A DNA stretch of 64,000 nt from Candidatus Fukatsuia endosymbiont of Tuberolachnus salignus (GTDB taxonomy: Bacteria > Pseudomonadota > Gammaproteobacteria > Enterobacterales > Enterobacteriaceae), in the NCBI RefSeq assembly GCF_964030845.1, contig NZ_OZ034983.1, forward strand, positions 2,046,001 through 2,110,000, given 5' to 3'. The notes below the pieces were generated by a model. The model made no database searches. It was not told the DNA's origin and saw only the letters and a list, made by a program, of their open reading frames with translations. Below are positions 47,737-56,800 of this stretch, in pieces. Numbering within the stretch: the first letter of the stretch is position 1; each line of letters opens with the position of its first letter. Made by a program: the position numbers and the translations under genes.

Positions 47737-49113
47737 TTACAGTAAATCCGGTGGCAAATTGTTAAGTTCATCACACAGGGTTTCCGGGTTGGCATCGGCA
47801 TCAATAAGGTTCAGTGCCTGTAAGGCGCGGATGGCATCCACCTGACGAATATCCCCGCCTTGCCGCAGTGCCTGTATCGCCAGGGCGGCCGGGGCATTGA
47901 AGGCTTGCTGGGTGGTTTCAAGCTCGGTGCGAATGTCCACCTTGCCGCCGTCTTTTTCGCCTGACCAGTCTGCCATCAGTTGCAACAGGGTATCGAGGGC
48001 ATCTTCTAGCGAGTTAGACAGGGTGTAGAGCGGGGATTGTTCTTGTAGGCGCTCTTCGCTCACTTGGTCGAGGGTCTTGGTGCTACTGTTTTGACTGCGC
48101 AACAGCTTGCCACCGGCTTGACGCATCTGCTCGACCAAATCCGTCAGTGCCTCTTTGCCTGCTCCTACGGCGGCGCCCGAATGTTCGGTGTACGCACTGC
48201 CCTGTTTGGTGCGGTCAGTAAAGTGTGTCGCGCTTGAGGCACCAATGGTCAACTTTTCGCCGGTTTCAAGACCAAACACATTGAGGATGGGCACCCGGGC
48301 CACATGCAAAATATTGTCTTGCTCACTCTGGCTTTGCCAATGTTTGATATTGAGTAACGCCAGATTCAATAGCGGCGGGGCGCCACACATAAAACCGGTG
48401 CGTTTGCTGTACAATGTCACCAACGGAATGCGAGGGCAGGAGGTTGCCCAGCTGTCGTGCAGTATCCAGGTTTCCCTGCCATCGGCTTGCCTGATTTTAC
48501 GGTAGAGTTCAACCCGACCGGGCGTCAACTTGCGGATTTGCGCGATTTTCTGTTGGCGGTAAGGGGCGGTCTCGACGACAATCTCTTCTCTAATTCGCAA
48601 TTCTGTCAGCTGGACCGGCCCTCCTTGGTGGCTGGATTGCCAGCCGATGACCTGGCGGGGGTTAATCAACACCGCATAGGGACGGGCGCCACGGGCTTTT
48701 TCCTCAGCACGGGTTTTCAATGCTTCCACACGGGGGTAGTCAACCAGCGCATGCGCCACGCCGTATTGCAGCGCCAGGCTGAAATACGCTTGCGCCCAAA
48801 CATCCAGCCGGTTGCCCAGCAAATCCATATCCTGGCAGTACTCGACAATCACGGCGGGGGTGGACTCACTCAATTGGGTCGGTTCTGAAAAGACACGACC
48901 TAAGTTATTTTTGAGGGTTTCCTCGTAAGCCGGCAGCAGCGTGGCGACGGAGAGACGTTGCTGATAGCTGTGTTTATCTTCATTCGTCCAGCGCGGTAAA
49001 TAGGTTTCGCCCTGTTGCCGTAGGCATAAGGTGCCGCCCATCAGGGCGTCATTGATGTCCCAGGCAGCTAGCAGGCTGTTGTAGTCAAGATGGGGCGTGG
49101 AAATATCGGACAT
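47737..49113 (-). CDS. Portal protein (DUF4055 family)
   Basis: 458 aa, matching DUF4055 portal proteins: KHSYQQRLSVATLLPAYEET, ARPYAVLINPRQVIGWQ, YSKRTGFMCGAPPLLNLALL. Forms the ring for DNA packaging and head-tail joining. Lies between terminase and minor head protein genes. Confidence 0.87.
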   Translation of the reverse strand: MSDISTPHLDYNSLLAAWDINDALMGGTLCLRQQGETYLPRWTNEDKHSYQQRLSVATLLPAYEETLKNNLGRVFSEPTQLSESTPAVIVEYCQDMDLLGNRLDVWAQAYFSLALQYGVAHALVDYPRVEALKTRAEEKARGARPYAVLINPRQVIGWQSSHQGGPVQLTELRIREEIVVETAPYRQQKIAQIRKLTPGRVELYRKIRQADGRETWILHDSWATSCPRIPLVTLYSKRTGFMCGAPPLLNLALLNIKHWQSQSEQDNILHVARVPILNVFGLETGEKLTIGASSATHFTDRTKQGSAYTEHSGAAVGAGKEALTDLVEQMRQAGGKLLRSQNSSTKTLDQVSEERLQEQSPLYTLSNSLEDALDTLLQLMADWSGEKDGGKVDIRTELETTQQAFNAPAALAIQALRQGGDIRQVDAIRALQALNLIDADANPETLCDELNNLPPDLL

Positions 49114-49155
49114 GGTTTGACTCTCATGGGTTGTTAACGCGACTGTAGAGGGCCG

Positions 49156-50646
49156 TTACAGTCTTAAGGGGGTTACCTGCCCCCGAAGCTGACGGTGATT
49201 TCTTTTGGCGACGGCAAAATAACGAAAGGCATCGGCGGCGTGGGAACTGGCATCGTGCAGCGGTTTGTCTTTCCAGCAGCCGTACTGGTTATCCCAGGCT
49301 TTGCGGTAGCGCTCCAAATGACTGAGGCCTTGTTCACAGGTCACGCTATCAAAGGCACAGCGCGGCAGGATTTCCCGTACCGACTCAATGCCTTCATCGA
49401 CACGCAATCGGGGGACCACCTTGAAATTGATGCGGTAAATGTCACCGTCCAGCGCATAACCTTCATAAGCCAGTTGCCGACGGCTTTTGCCGTCGCCCGC
49501 TAATTCTCGATTATCAATATCGTGCGGGGCCCAGTGTTCGCCATAGTGATAGGCGCGGGCTTTCAATACCTGCATGTAATGCCGCAGGCCTTCGCCACTG
49601 TTTTCGTAATAATCCATCAGGTGAAATTCACTGCCGACCTCACGGACAAACCAGATAACCGTGGCATCGCCTACTCCTAAATCCCAAAAGGTGTGCACCG
49701 GCAGGTGCGGATTAGCCGGTAAGGTACCAATGCGCTGATTCTCATAGAGATAACGGAACTGATTGGCGTAATATGCGCCCTCAATCGATTGCTGAAAGGC
49801 CTCGCTCGGGATTGACGGATACTCGCGTTTCATGTCGTCACCCAGTGTGCTTTCTTTGGCGTAATACCAGGCTTTTTGTTCCGCCGTTAGCCTAATCGAC
49901 TGTTTGGTTTGCAGCTCGCTAAAGTAGGCTTGCAAGCGCGGCGGCAACGGACTGCTCACCGGCAAGGCATACTGCGGATTGTTCCACCAGGAAAAGAAGA
50001 AGAACTTCCAATCCAATGGGCCTAAGGGTTTGTTGCTGAGTAAGGCTTTTTCCGCCGTTTGGCAGTAATCGAAAAAATACCCCGCACGGCCCTCTGCCGT
50101 CGATTCAATGGTGACCACGCAGTCTGTGGCGACCGCTTCAAAGGCACCAGTGACGATTTCACGGGCTTTCTCAGGAAATTTGGCACACAGCTTGCCGAAT
50201 TCGGAAATATGCAAATAGCGCAAGGTGCCACCGCGAAAGGAGGTGCTGATGTACAGTGAGCCGCCGTTGTGAAACACCAATTCGCCTGCGGAATCATTGC
50301 GGGCGGGATTAGCACGTTTAAGAAGGTCAGGCAAATGGTCGTAGGCGTATTTCACTTTCTCGCGGAACAGGCGTTTGGCATCGTTTAAGGTATGTGCAAT
50401 CAAGGCACATTTGGCTGACTCAAAGAGTGCGGCATCCAGTTGGATAAGGCACACCTCGGTGGTAAAGCCCAGCTGACGGGCTTTCAAAATCAGATTGCGT
50501 GTATGCATCCCCGTGAAATAGGCACGCTGCTGCGCCGTCATCGTAAAACGGATTTTACGTCCGTGTTTATCGGTAATAAAATACAGGTGGTTTAAGCGCC
50601 AAAAGCGATCAGCTAATTTTGTTTTCAGCGTTGGATCGAATGCCAT
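49156..50646 (-). CDS. Terminase large subunit
   Basis: 496 aa packaging motor. ATPase part: LKARQLGFTTEVCL (Walker-A-like) and CVVTIESTAEG (Walker B). Nuclease part: HTFWDLGVGDATVIWFV and HWAPHDIDNREL with metal-binding Asp residues. Complete and in frame. Confidence 0.93.
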   Translation of the reverse strand: MAFDPTLKTKLADRFWRLNHLYFITDKHGRKIRFTMTAQQRAYFTGMHTRNLILKARQLGFTTEVCLIQLDAALFESAKCALIAHTLNDAKRLFREKVKYAYDHLPDLLKRANPARNDSAGELVFHNGGSLYISTSFRGGTLRYLHISEFGKLCAKFPEKAREIVTGAFEAVATDCVVTIESTAEGRAGYFFDYCQTAEKALLSNKPLGPLDWKFFFFSWWNNPQYALPVSSPLPPRLQAYFSELQTKQSIRLTAEQKAWYYAKESTLGDDMKREYPSIPSEAFQQSIEGAYYANQFRYLYENQRIGTLPANPHLPVHTFWDLGVGDATVIWFVREVGSEFHLMDYYENSGEGLRHYMQVLKARAYHYGEHWAPHDIDNRELAGDGKSRRQLAYEGYALDGDIYRINFKVVPRLRVDEGIESVREILPRCAFDSVTCEQGLSHLERYRKAWDNQYGCWKDKPLHDASSHAADAFRYFAVAKRNHRQLRGQVTPLRL

Positions 50647-51218
50647 GGGCGTTGCCTTCCGCGAGGTCTTTCATCCATTGTGCCAACTCTTTCTCGGCCC
50701 CTGGCGCCGTCTCGTTGTTCAAGCCATAGGCATCGCGCTCACCTTTAATCAATTTCAGTTGCGCATCCACCCCGGCGCTGAGCGTTCTGGCAAGAGCAGC
50801 ATGGTTGTCTTCGGTGATAACGGTACTGCTGAGGAAGGCTTTCAGATGGTTAGCAATCTGCCGCCAACCGGCTAAGGCCACACGATGGGATAAAACGACA
50901 GACAAAGCTTCATCCGAAGCTTGTTCAATAATATCGTGGTCGGTGCGCACAGTATTTTTAGTAGAAAAAGTGCGCACAGCCGCACTGCGCACCACTTTAT
51001 CTTTTGTGGCCGCCGCCACTTTCTCGGTCAGGTCTCTTTGCCACGCGTTTCTTACTGCAAATTTCCTGAGGGTCGATTCAGGTACCTGATAGCGTTTTGC
51101 TATCGCACGGACAGACAACACACCCGCGCGGTAAGCCGTAGCGTTTTGCTATCGCACGGACAGACAACGCACCCGCGCGGTAAGCCGATTCGATGGCCTC
51201 CCAGTCAGGCTTTGCCAT
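50609..51218 (-). pseudogene. Terminase small subunit, broken by 49-bp tandem duplication
   Basis: The proper start is ATG 51218 (MAKPDWEAIESAYRAGALSV). A 49-bp unit (…GCGTTTTGCTATCGCACGG…) is repeated in tandem across 51088-51185. It shifts the frame and gives an early stop. The remaining frame from about 51121 (LSVRAIAKRYQVPESTLRKF) encodes the HTH and the rest, 170 aa, and could only be made from a GTG or TTG without a ribosome site. It recognises phage DNA for packaging. Confidence 0.8.
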
Positions 51219-51245
51219 GATGAGAATTCCTTGGGTTAGGGGGAT

Positions 51246-51650
51246 TTATCGAGATGGGTATATCACCCTATCAAGACGGTGAGGCTGCGCCATGACACTC
51301 ATTCGACGTATGACAACCTCATGAAAGGTTTGATAAACCTTGAACTCAAAAGCCGGTGATGACCATGCCGCATAGCGAAGAGCAATCAACTCATGTGCCC
51401 AGGTGCCTCGACTGTTACCGCCATGAATGGTTTTAAGTATTTGATTTTGTTCCAAAGTGTTTTTTAGCACTTTGGTCACTTCGTCGATATACTGAACCAC
51501 ACCGTCGGTATTTAAGAATTGGCTAGGTACCTGCCATGTCTTTGCCATACAAGCGTCAACAGCGGCTTTATGCATATCATTGAGATGATAAGTGCCATAC
51601 TCATTGCTGCGAATAGGGGTGTTTTCAATGAAAACGAGGGGGGATTTCAT
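51246..51650 (-). CDS. KilA-N domain protein
   Basis: 134 aa. VFIENTPIRSNEYGTYHLND, TDGVVQYIDEVTKVLK and RGTWAHELIALRYAAWSSPAFEFKVYQ are the KilA-N domain, a DNA-binding fold of phage regulatory proteins. It lacks the usual C-terminal domain, so may be shortened. Lies between lysis genes and terminase. Confidence 0.85.
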   Translation of the reverse strand: MKSPLVFIENTPIRSNEYGTYHLNDMHKAAVDACMAKTWQVPSQFLNTDGVVQYIDEVTKVLKNTLEQNQILKTIHGGNSRGTWAHELIALRYAAWSSPAFEFKVYQTFHEVVIRRMSVMAQPHRLDRVIYPSR

Positions 51651-51789
51651 TACGTGGTTCCTGTTCAGTAATGAACCCTTGTCACACAGGAATACCAGTC
51701 CAAGAGAGTACGCCTACCACTACTGGCTTCCTCAAAGGTTCATTCCTGAAAAGGTTCTTGGTGTGAATACGCGTGTGAAGCACAGACAT

Positions 51790-51811
51790 AAAAAAGCCCA
51801 CCGAAGTGAGC
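51790..51811 (-). terminator. Intrinsic terminator after lysis genes
   Basis: Minus-strand GCTCAC TTCG GTGGGC then TTTTTT, between Rz and the KilA-N gene. Confidence 0.75.
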
Positions 51812-51905
51812 CATGGGTTAACCAGTAAAACGGGTAGTTTAAGGGGTCGCATTTCAAATGCGCATGGCGCTAACACCGTAACCCAACGTTCATCTTCTCG
51901 ATTAT

Positions 51906-52364
51906 TTATTGGGTCAAACAAACCTGGGTAACGTACGCTTGCAAGCCTGCAATTTGCTGCGTGACTATTTCAATGCCTTTTCGGAGACGGAAATAATCGT
52001 TGACAACGGCGTCGTCAAGTCGGGCACCGGCAGCATCATCCAGGCGGGTGGCCGTGGGGGTGGCGGGCAATGTTTCACAGCGGGCAGCGAGCTGCAGCCG
52101 ACGCTTGCCAGCAAGAACATCACGTTCAAGGACAGCGAGCTGAGTTTTTGCATCGGTTAATTCCTGGGTGTGTTTGTTATCGAGTACGGCTATTTGTTGG
52201 TGTTGCTTTTGCTTTGTTTGCAAAGTGATAAAAAGGCTATCGCGCTCATCCCTTATCGTTTTGATGACACTGTCTTTTTTTGCTGATTCAGTGTGATAAT
52301 AAACCGCCACCAGACTGACGAGCAGAATGAAACTCATCAGGATAAAAAATAAGCGATTAAACAT
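51906..52364 (-). CDS. Rz: Rz-type i-spanin
   Basis: 152 aa from ATG 52364. One N-terminal membrane anchor (LFFILMSFILLVSLVAVYY) is followed by a long periplasmic coiled coil. With Rz1 it fuses inner and outer membranes at the end of lysis. Start overlaps the endolysin end. Confidence 0.85.
   Translation of the reverse strand: MFNRLFFILMSFILLVSLVAVYYHTESAKKDSVIKTIRDERDSLFITLQTKQKQHQQIAVLDNKHTQELTDAKTQLAVLERDVLAGKRRLQLAARCETLPATPTATRLDDAAGARLDDAVVNDYFRLRKGIEIVTQQIAGLQAYVTQVCLTQ
51965..52153 (-). CDS. Rz1: Rz1-type o-spanin lipoprotein, nested in Rz
   Basis: 62 aa in a different frame, wholly inside Rz. It has a lipoprotein signal (FLLASVGC) and then a Pro-rich stretch (PPPPRPPAWMMLPVPDLTTP) matching lambda Rz1 (PPPPPAWIMQPPPD, TPLNGIIS). 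Clear embedded o-spanin. Confidence 0.88.
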   Translation of the reverse strand: MQKLSSLSLNVMFLLASVGCSSLPAVKHCPPPPRPPAWMMLPVPDLTTPLSTIISVSEKALK

Positions 52365-52875
52365 CGAGTCCCCAACAGGTGAGTTCACTTTCTTGCGCGC
52401 GTCTCATCACTTGACCTGCACAGTTATTAGCTCGAATGCGACAATCTTTACCGCCGTCAAATAGCCAGCGTTTAATTTTAGCACAAGCACCGAGGTAGTC
52501 ACCGGCATTGAGTTTGCGATAGAAGGTAGAGGAAAGGCATTTGCCTGCACCGATGTTATACGGACAAAATGAAGCAATACCGGCTTTCTGTGCGTCGGTT
52601 AACGGTACCTGAACATGGTGTTCTACCCAGGCAATCGCCTTATTCACCTCAAATTTGTTAACCTGCTCGCATTTCTCTGCACTGAGTTGCAGGCCTTGCA
52701 TTACCGGCTTGTCATCAACGCGGGTGGCACCGCGGCAAATTGTCCACACATTCGCGCCATCTCGATAGGCCGTCAGCCGATTACCTTCTTTTTCATGCAG
52801 AAATTGTGTAAGGATGGTGGTCGCTGTCGCCCCTGCCAAAATCAGTCCCAGCATGGGTTTGCTTAGCTTGCTCAT
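52357..52875 (-). CDS. SAR endolysin, GH24 lysozyme
   Basis: 172 aa muramidase. An N-terminal weakly hydrophobic Ala/Gly/Thr segment (MLGLILAGATATTILTQFL) suits a signal-arrest-release domain that lets the enzyme refold after holin action. The GH24 catalytic set is Glu30, Asp39 and Thr45 region (EKEGNRLTAYRDGANVWTIC). It resembles phage 21 R and pairs with the pinholin upstream. Confidence 0.9.
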   Translation of the reverse strand: MSKLSKPMLGLILAGATATTILTQFLHEKEGNRLTAYRDGANVWTICRGATRVDDKPVMQGLQLSAEKCEQVNKFEVNKAIAWVEHHVQVPLTDAQKAGIASFCPYNIGAGKCLSSTFYRKLNAGDYLGACAKIKRWLFDGGKDCRIRANNCAGQVMRRAQESELTCWGLDV

Positions 52876-53069
52876 TGGCTTGTTGCGCTCTTACGCCGGT
52901 CTTCTTTAATCTTGAAATACAGATTGGTCAAATAGGTCAGCACCGCCAGAGAGACGCCCGCGAGCACGCCAATGGCGTTCCATTGTTCCGGGCTGTAGCT
53001 GTTTAGCAAACCATTCAGGATGCTACCGGCTGAAGCCCCGTAGGCAACGCCGGTGGTCAGTTTTTCCAT
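52872..53069 (-). CDS. Pinholin, phage 21 S family
   Basis: 65 aa with two membrane segments, matching phage 21 S (TTGVAYGASAGSI; WNAIGVLAGVSLAVLTYLTNLYFKIKEDRRK). Strong GGAGGTGGAG before ATG. The internal second Met that gives phage 21 an antiholin is absent. Small pores collapse the membrane potential and free the SAR endolysin. Confidence 0.88.
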   Translation of the reverse strand: MEKLTTGVAYGASAGSILNGLLNSYSPEQWNAIGVLAGVSLAVLTYLTNLYFKIKEDRRKSATSQ

Positions 53070-53192
53070 AGCTGAAGCTCCACCTCCCTAGGGGAGAATG
53101 ATTGTCCCCTGTAGGGATAGATGCGGTGTAGTGGATTAGCGCCACGCCTTTCGTTAAAGGGGGATTAATATTGATTTGGCAGGCGCTAAAAT

Positions 53193-53220
53193 AAAAAAAG
53201 GCCACGCGATGCGCAGCCTT
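53193..53220 (-). terminator. Terminator upstream of lysis genes (tR'-like)
   Basis: Minus-strand AAGGCTGCGC ATC GCGTGGCCTT followed by seven T, about 125 bases before the pinholin. In lambda a terminator in this place is overridden by Q. The role is inferred from position. Confidence 0.6.
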
Positions 53221-53357
53221 AAATAGCCGAAAGAATGTTTAATAAATAGTAACTCTGATGCCTTTGGAATAAAATAATTAGATTTATATTGAAAAAATCA
53301 GAATATTCACTTATTGTCTAATTATCAGTGCATATGCTTTTCAAATATGAGGAAACA

Positions 53358-53618
53358 ATGGTTAAGATAAACTGGTTGCGACGAGCATCTAAACAACTTG
53401 TTATGATAGATCCCCGTTATCGAAAAGCCATCAGTGAAAAAGTTAGCAAATTGACTACCTTTCCAACCACTGAACTCGATATAAAAAAGCTCCGAACCAC
53501 TGATAATCAATATAGAATTCGGGTAGGCAACTACAGGATAATCTTTGAAGTCACTGACGGTGAACCTGTAATCTGCACAATACAGCAAATTAAGCGCAGA
53601 GCGTCAAAAACCTATTAA
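53358..53618 (+). CDS. RelE/ParE-family toxin
   Basis: 86 aa from ATG 53358 with GAGGAAAC upstream. It has the RelE fold pattern: RRASKQLVMIDPRYRKAISE, then IKKLRTTDNQYRIRVGNYRIIFE, ending in a basic QIKRRASK. Such toxins usually cut mRNA on ribosomes or poison gyrase. The antitoxin gene follows by 71 bases, the reverse order seen in HigBA-like pairs. Confidence 0.85.
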   Translation: MVKINWLRRASKQLVMIDPRYRKAISEKVSKLTTFPTTELDIKKLRTTDNQYRIRVGNYRIIFEVTDGEPVICTIQQIKRRASKTY

Positions 53619-53689
53619 AAGAGAGTAAATCTACTTGCTCCTTCGTATACATTTATAACTTGATATCTTATAAAATTGAGATAAACATA

Positions 53690-54058
53690 ATGACTAAATT
53701 ACAATACATTAACGACGAAACAGGCAAGCCCTTATATGTGCTTTTACCTGTTACTGATTATGAAAAGCTAGTTGATAATACTGATGATGATTACGAGTCT
53801 GTGCCGTACAAAGCTGATCATCACGATGATGAAATTATCCCACATGACGTTATCTCAATCATGGTTAATCAGGACATTAGCCTAATCGCGGCCTGGCGCA
53901 TTTATCTCGGTATGTCTCAGTATGAGGTTGCCGAAAAACTACAAGCTACTCAATCAGCCGTTTCTCAGTGGGAATCCGTAGATTCGACACCACAGAAGAA
54001 AACCCGAAAGAAATTGGCGGCACTGTATGGATGTCGCCTGGAACAGATGACATTGTAA
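53690..54058 (+). CDS. Antitoxin with XRE helix-turn-helix
   Basis: 122 aa from ATG 53690. The N-terminal part is Phd/RelB-like (YVLLPVTDYEKLV), followed by an acidic linker and an XRE HTH (IYLGMSQYEVAEKLQATQSA, VSQWES). Neutralises the upstream toxin and should repress the pair. Confidence 0.85.
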   Translation: MTKLQYINDETGKPLYVLLPVTDYEKLVDNTDDDYESVPYKADHHDDEIIPHDVISIMVNQDISLIAAWRIYLGMSQYEVAEKLQATQSAVSQWESVDSTPQKKTRKKLAALYGCRLEQMTL

Positions 54059-54095
54059 GCAAGAGTCCCTTTGCACGTCCCCGAGGAATACGCTG

Positions 54096-55385
54096 TTATT
54101 TTTTCAATAACGCACTGACTTTAACCAGAATACCGTAGACGACACAGGCGATAATCAGCGAATTGAATGACGGAATACCGAGTTCGATAGTCATTCCCCC
54201 GATGGCGCCCAGAATACAAGCAGCAACAGCAGGCCAGCCCATTAATTGTGTTGATTCTGGTAACGTCTGTCTCTGGCGTGTTACATCAAGTAAGTGACGG
54301 CTGGTACGTAAAATGTAATAGTCCACCAGCATCACGCCTGCAATAGGCGGAAAAACAACGCCGAGTAGAATAAGGAAACCCGTAAAACGCTCTAAAATTC
54401 CCAGCATTGATAGCAGGGTGCCGATCACACCTAATATTATCGTCAGCTTTGTACGACTCAATTTCCTACAGGTGACACCTTCCACAACGTTTGCTAAGGA
54501 AAGTGATGAAGAATACAAACAGGCATCGTTGTTCTTGGTCGTCGCAAGAATAACGGTCAACAAGCCTATCCAGCCCGCGCTTTGGGTCATGATAGTGACG
54601 ACATCGGCGGTATTGAGTGCACGAGCAACCAATATGGCAATGCCGTTGACAATAAATTCTCCAACAATGATAGAAATCAAAGTCATCCAAAATACATGCC
54701 GACCGTTTTGGCAGAAGCGACTAATATCGGGGGTGATAAGGGCCCCTACCATATAGCCACCGGCAACAATAGTGGCACCGGCCCCGAGTGTCATCGGTGC
54801 TCCCATAGGAAGACGGGTAACAAGATGAGAGAGTGTGTGTTCCTGCAAAATACCGAATGAAATCCAGCCTATTACCAGAAAGAAAAGGGGCACTGTTATT
54901 TTTGCTGCCCAACTTAAGGCGCGAAACCCAAAGGCAACCAATACCGTGAGCGCACCTCCTGCCAGCACAGCAGACCAGGTAAACCCCAATCGTCCCCCTA
55001 ACGCATAATCCAGACTATGAGCAAAAACGGCATTTTGTACACCGAACCAGCCTACCAGACTGATAGTAAGCAGTATTCCGATTAACACCGACCCGAAACG
55101 CCCAAACCCACACCAGCGTGCTAAAAGACTCGTCGATAATCCCTCGTGAGAACCCGCTAACCCTAGCCCCAGGCTAACAAATTCGAGAATTAAACTACCC
55201 AGTAAGGTAGCGAGCATCGCTTGACCAAAGGTCATCGAATTACCCAGCATCGCACCTAACATAAATTGAGATAACGCAGTCGTCATGCCAATACGCACCA
55301 AAGCAACACTGAGGAAGCTTGAGCGTGCAGTTAGAGGGACACGCTCGGCAACGTAATCGTCAGTGGTAGGTTTATCCTTGTCCAT
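54096..55385 (-). CDS. NCS1-family cytosine/purine permease
   Basis: 429 aa with about 12 hydrophobic segments, related to CodB-type permeases (ERVPLTARSSFLSVALVRIG; GLSTSLLARWCGFGRFGS; LITPDISRFCQNGR; PPIAGVMLVDYYIL). Imports cytosine or a similar base with Na+ or H+. It is not a phage function. It sits within the Q-lysis interval next to a regulator and TA pairs, so it is cargo or marks a rearrangement. No deaminase gene is nearby. Confidence 0.82.
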   Translation of the reverse strand: MDKDKPTTDDYVAERVPLTARSSFLSVALVRIGMTTALSQFMLGAMLGNSMTFGQAMLATLLGSLILEFVSLGLGLAGSHEGLSTSLLARWCGFGRFGSVLIGILLTISLVGWFGVQNAVFAHSLDYALGGRLGFTWSAVLAGGALTVLVAFGFRALSWAAKITVPLFFLVIGWISFGILQEHTLSHLVTRLPMGAPMTLGAGATIVAGGYMVGALITPDISRFCQNGRHVFWMTLISIIVGEFIVNGIAILVARALNTADVVTIMTQSAGWIGLLTVILATTKNNDACLYSSSLSLANVVEGVTCRKLSRTKLTIILGVIGTLLSMLGILERFTGFLILLGVVFPPIAGVMLVDYYILRTSRHLLDVTRQRQTLPESTQLMGWPAVAACILGAIGGMTIELGIPSFNSLIIACVVYGILVKVSALLKK

Positions 55386-55490
55386 TAATCCTTTTGTCCT
55401 TAAAAAGTATGTAAAAATTGTAGAATAGCGATACGGTACAGGTAATCCTCTTACTTTAATAGAAAACCCTGCCGCATTTAGATTTTAGAA

Positions 55491-56216
55491 CTAAACAAAC
55501 TGTACACCAGGCTGTATAAGTTCCTTTGGGATATACCGATTAAAACCAGTTGATTCACAAAATTCTTGAAATTGCTTCATTGAATTGACACCAGCCTTTT
55601 GATATATCGATCCTCTGTATCCTTCGAGCATGCAGTAAGAAATATTGAGCTTTTGGGCTATCACCTTACTGGGCAGTGACTGTTGTAGATAAAACATCAC
55701 TTCAAGTTCTTTATCATCAAACGTATCACATACAGGCGGTTCCAATATCAATACCGAGGGAGTGAGTTTATTAACATATTGAGAAATGCTAAGAAAATTG
55801 AATTTTTTTGCACACCAAATGGTACCTATACATTCGCCGATCTTATTGTATAACGGCGATTTTTCCGCATAATAAGGTTCAAGTTTCGGCTGCCTGCCGT
55901 AGTATTGTGTTGTAATTATCGCTACATTTTTTCCGCTTTTCTCAGTCTCTCGATCTTGCTTTCGGAAGTCGGAGGCAAATTCTGCCCAAGGTGCAGGGCA
56001 TTCATCATCCAGGCGACCTTCAACATCAAATCCAACGGGTATATTACACATATCCAACGCTACCGGATTCATATAAACAAATCGAGATTCGCGATCTTTC
56101 ACTCCCCAAGAGTGCTCACTTATGTCCATAAACGACCTAAATGAAAGTGAATTAAGAGATTCTACAATCAACTTATGAGACTCAGTCTCTTTTCTGCAAT
56201 TAACTTCATCCATCAT
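55491..56216 (-). CDS. PAS-LuxR family transcriptional regulator
   Basis: 241 aa from ATG 56216 with GAGGGGG upstream. The PAS-type sensor (HSWGVKDRESRFVYMNPVAL) at about 35-150 is followed by a LuxR HTH (DKELEVMFYLQQSLPSKVIAQ). It is the only complete member in the window of the family seen at 2-448 and 20423-21123. It lies upstream of, and in line with, the permease gene and may control it. Confidence 0.85.
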   Translation of the reverse strand: MMDEVNCRKETESHKLIVESLNSLSFRSFMDISEHSWGVKDRESRFVYMNPVALDMCNIPVGFDVEGRLDDECPAPWAEFASDFRKQDRETEKSGKNVAIITTQYYGRQPKLEPYYAEKSPLYNKIGECIGTIWCAKKFNFLSISQYVNKLTPSVLILEPPVCDTFDDKELEVMFYLQQSLPSKVIAQKLNISYCMLEGYRGSIYQKAGVNSMKQFQEFCESTGFNRYIPKELIQPGVQFV

Positions 56217-56545
56217 ACATAGCCCCCTCATATATATTCAGGCAAATCTACTTAGGGCGACGACAACAAAGTAAGAAGTCGAGGTCACTTTGAGTGAACG
56301 TTACTCTCTTGGAGTGGATATAACAAGGATAAATGTAATATTTTTTGTCCAATTGTATCTAATACATTCATTTTTCTACTTTTTATTTTGTTTATAAAAT
56401 AAACATATTTTTTTGGGGGGGGTGAGAGTTTTTATGAGGTTAATAGTCGTTTTTATGAACGAGTCAACGTAAAAGCGACTAACTAAGGTTTTTAACATCT
56501 AATTCTAATAAATTTTGTCGTTCAATAGCTTATCACGCTAACGTT
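56217..56545. other. Intergenic region with G run
   Basis: About 330 bp between the regulator and yoeB, AT-rich except for an eight-G run near 56413. It should hold the PAS-LuxR gene promoter on the minus strand. No ORF supported. Confidence 0.45.
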
Positions 56546-56800
56546 TCAGTAATGATAACGACACGATATAATCACTATACGTGTATCGTCTATTTTATAT
56601 ATAAGCCGGTGTTCTTCGTTAATTCGTCGTGACCAATAACCAGATAAATTATGTTTTAAAGACTTAGGCTTACCTATGCCACTAAAAGGAGTACGCTCTA
56701 TATCTTTAATAAGCTCATTAATCCTCTTAACAAGCTTTTTATCGTTTTGTTGCCAGTAAAGGTAATCTCGCCAGGATTCGTCAGTAAAAAGCTTATTCAT
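56546..56800 (-). CDS. yoeB: YoeB-family mRNA interferase toxin
   Basis: 84 aa, close to E. coli YoeB: ESWRDYLYWQQNDKKLVKRI, PKSLKHNLSGYWSRRINEEH, RLIYKIDD and the C-terminal CRYHY with catalytic residues. ATG 56800 overlaps the yefM stop. Cuts mRNA at the ribosomal A site when freed from YefM. Confidence 0.95.
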   Translation of the reverse strand: MNKLFTDESWRDYLYWQQNDKKLVKRINELIKDIERTPFSGIGKPKSLKHNLSGYWSRRINEEHRLIYKIDDTRIVIISCRYHY

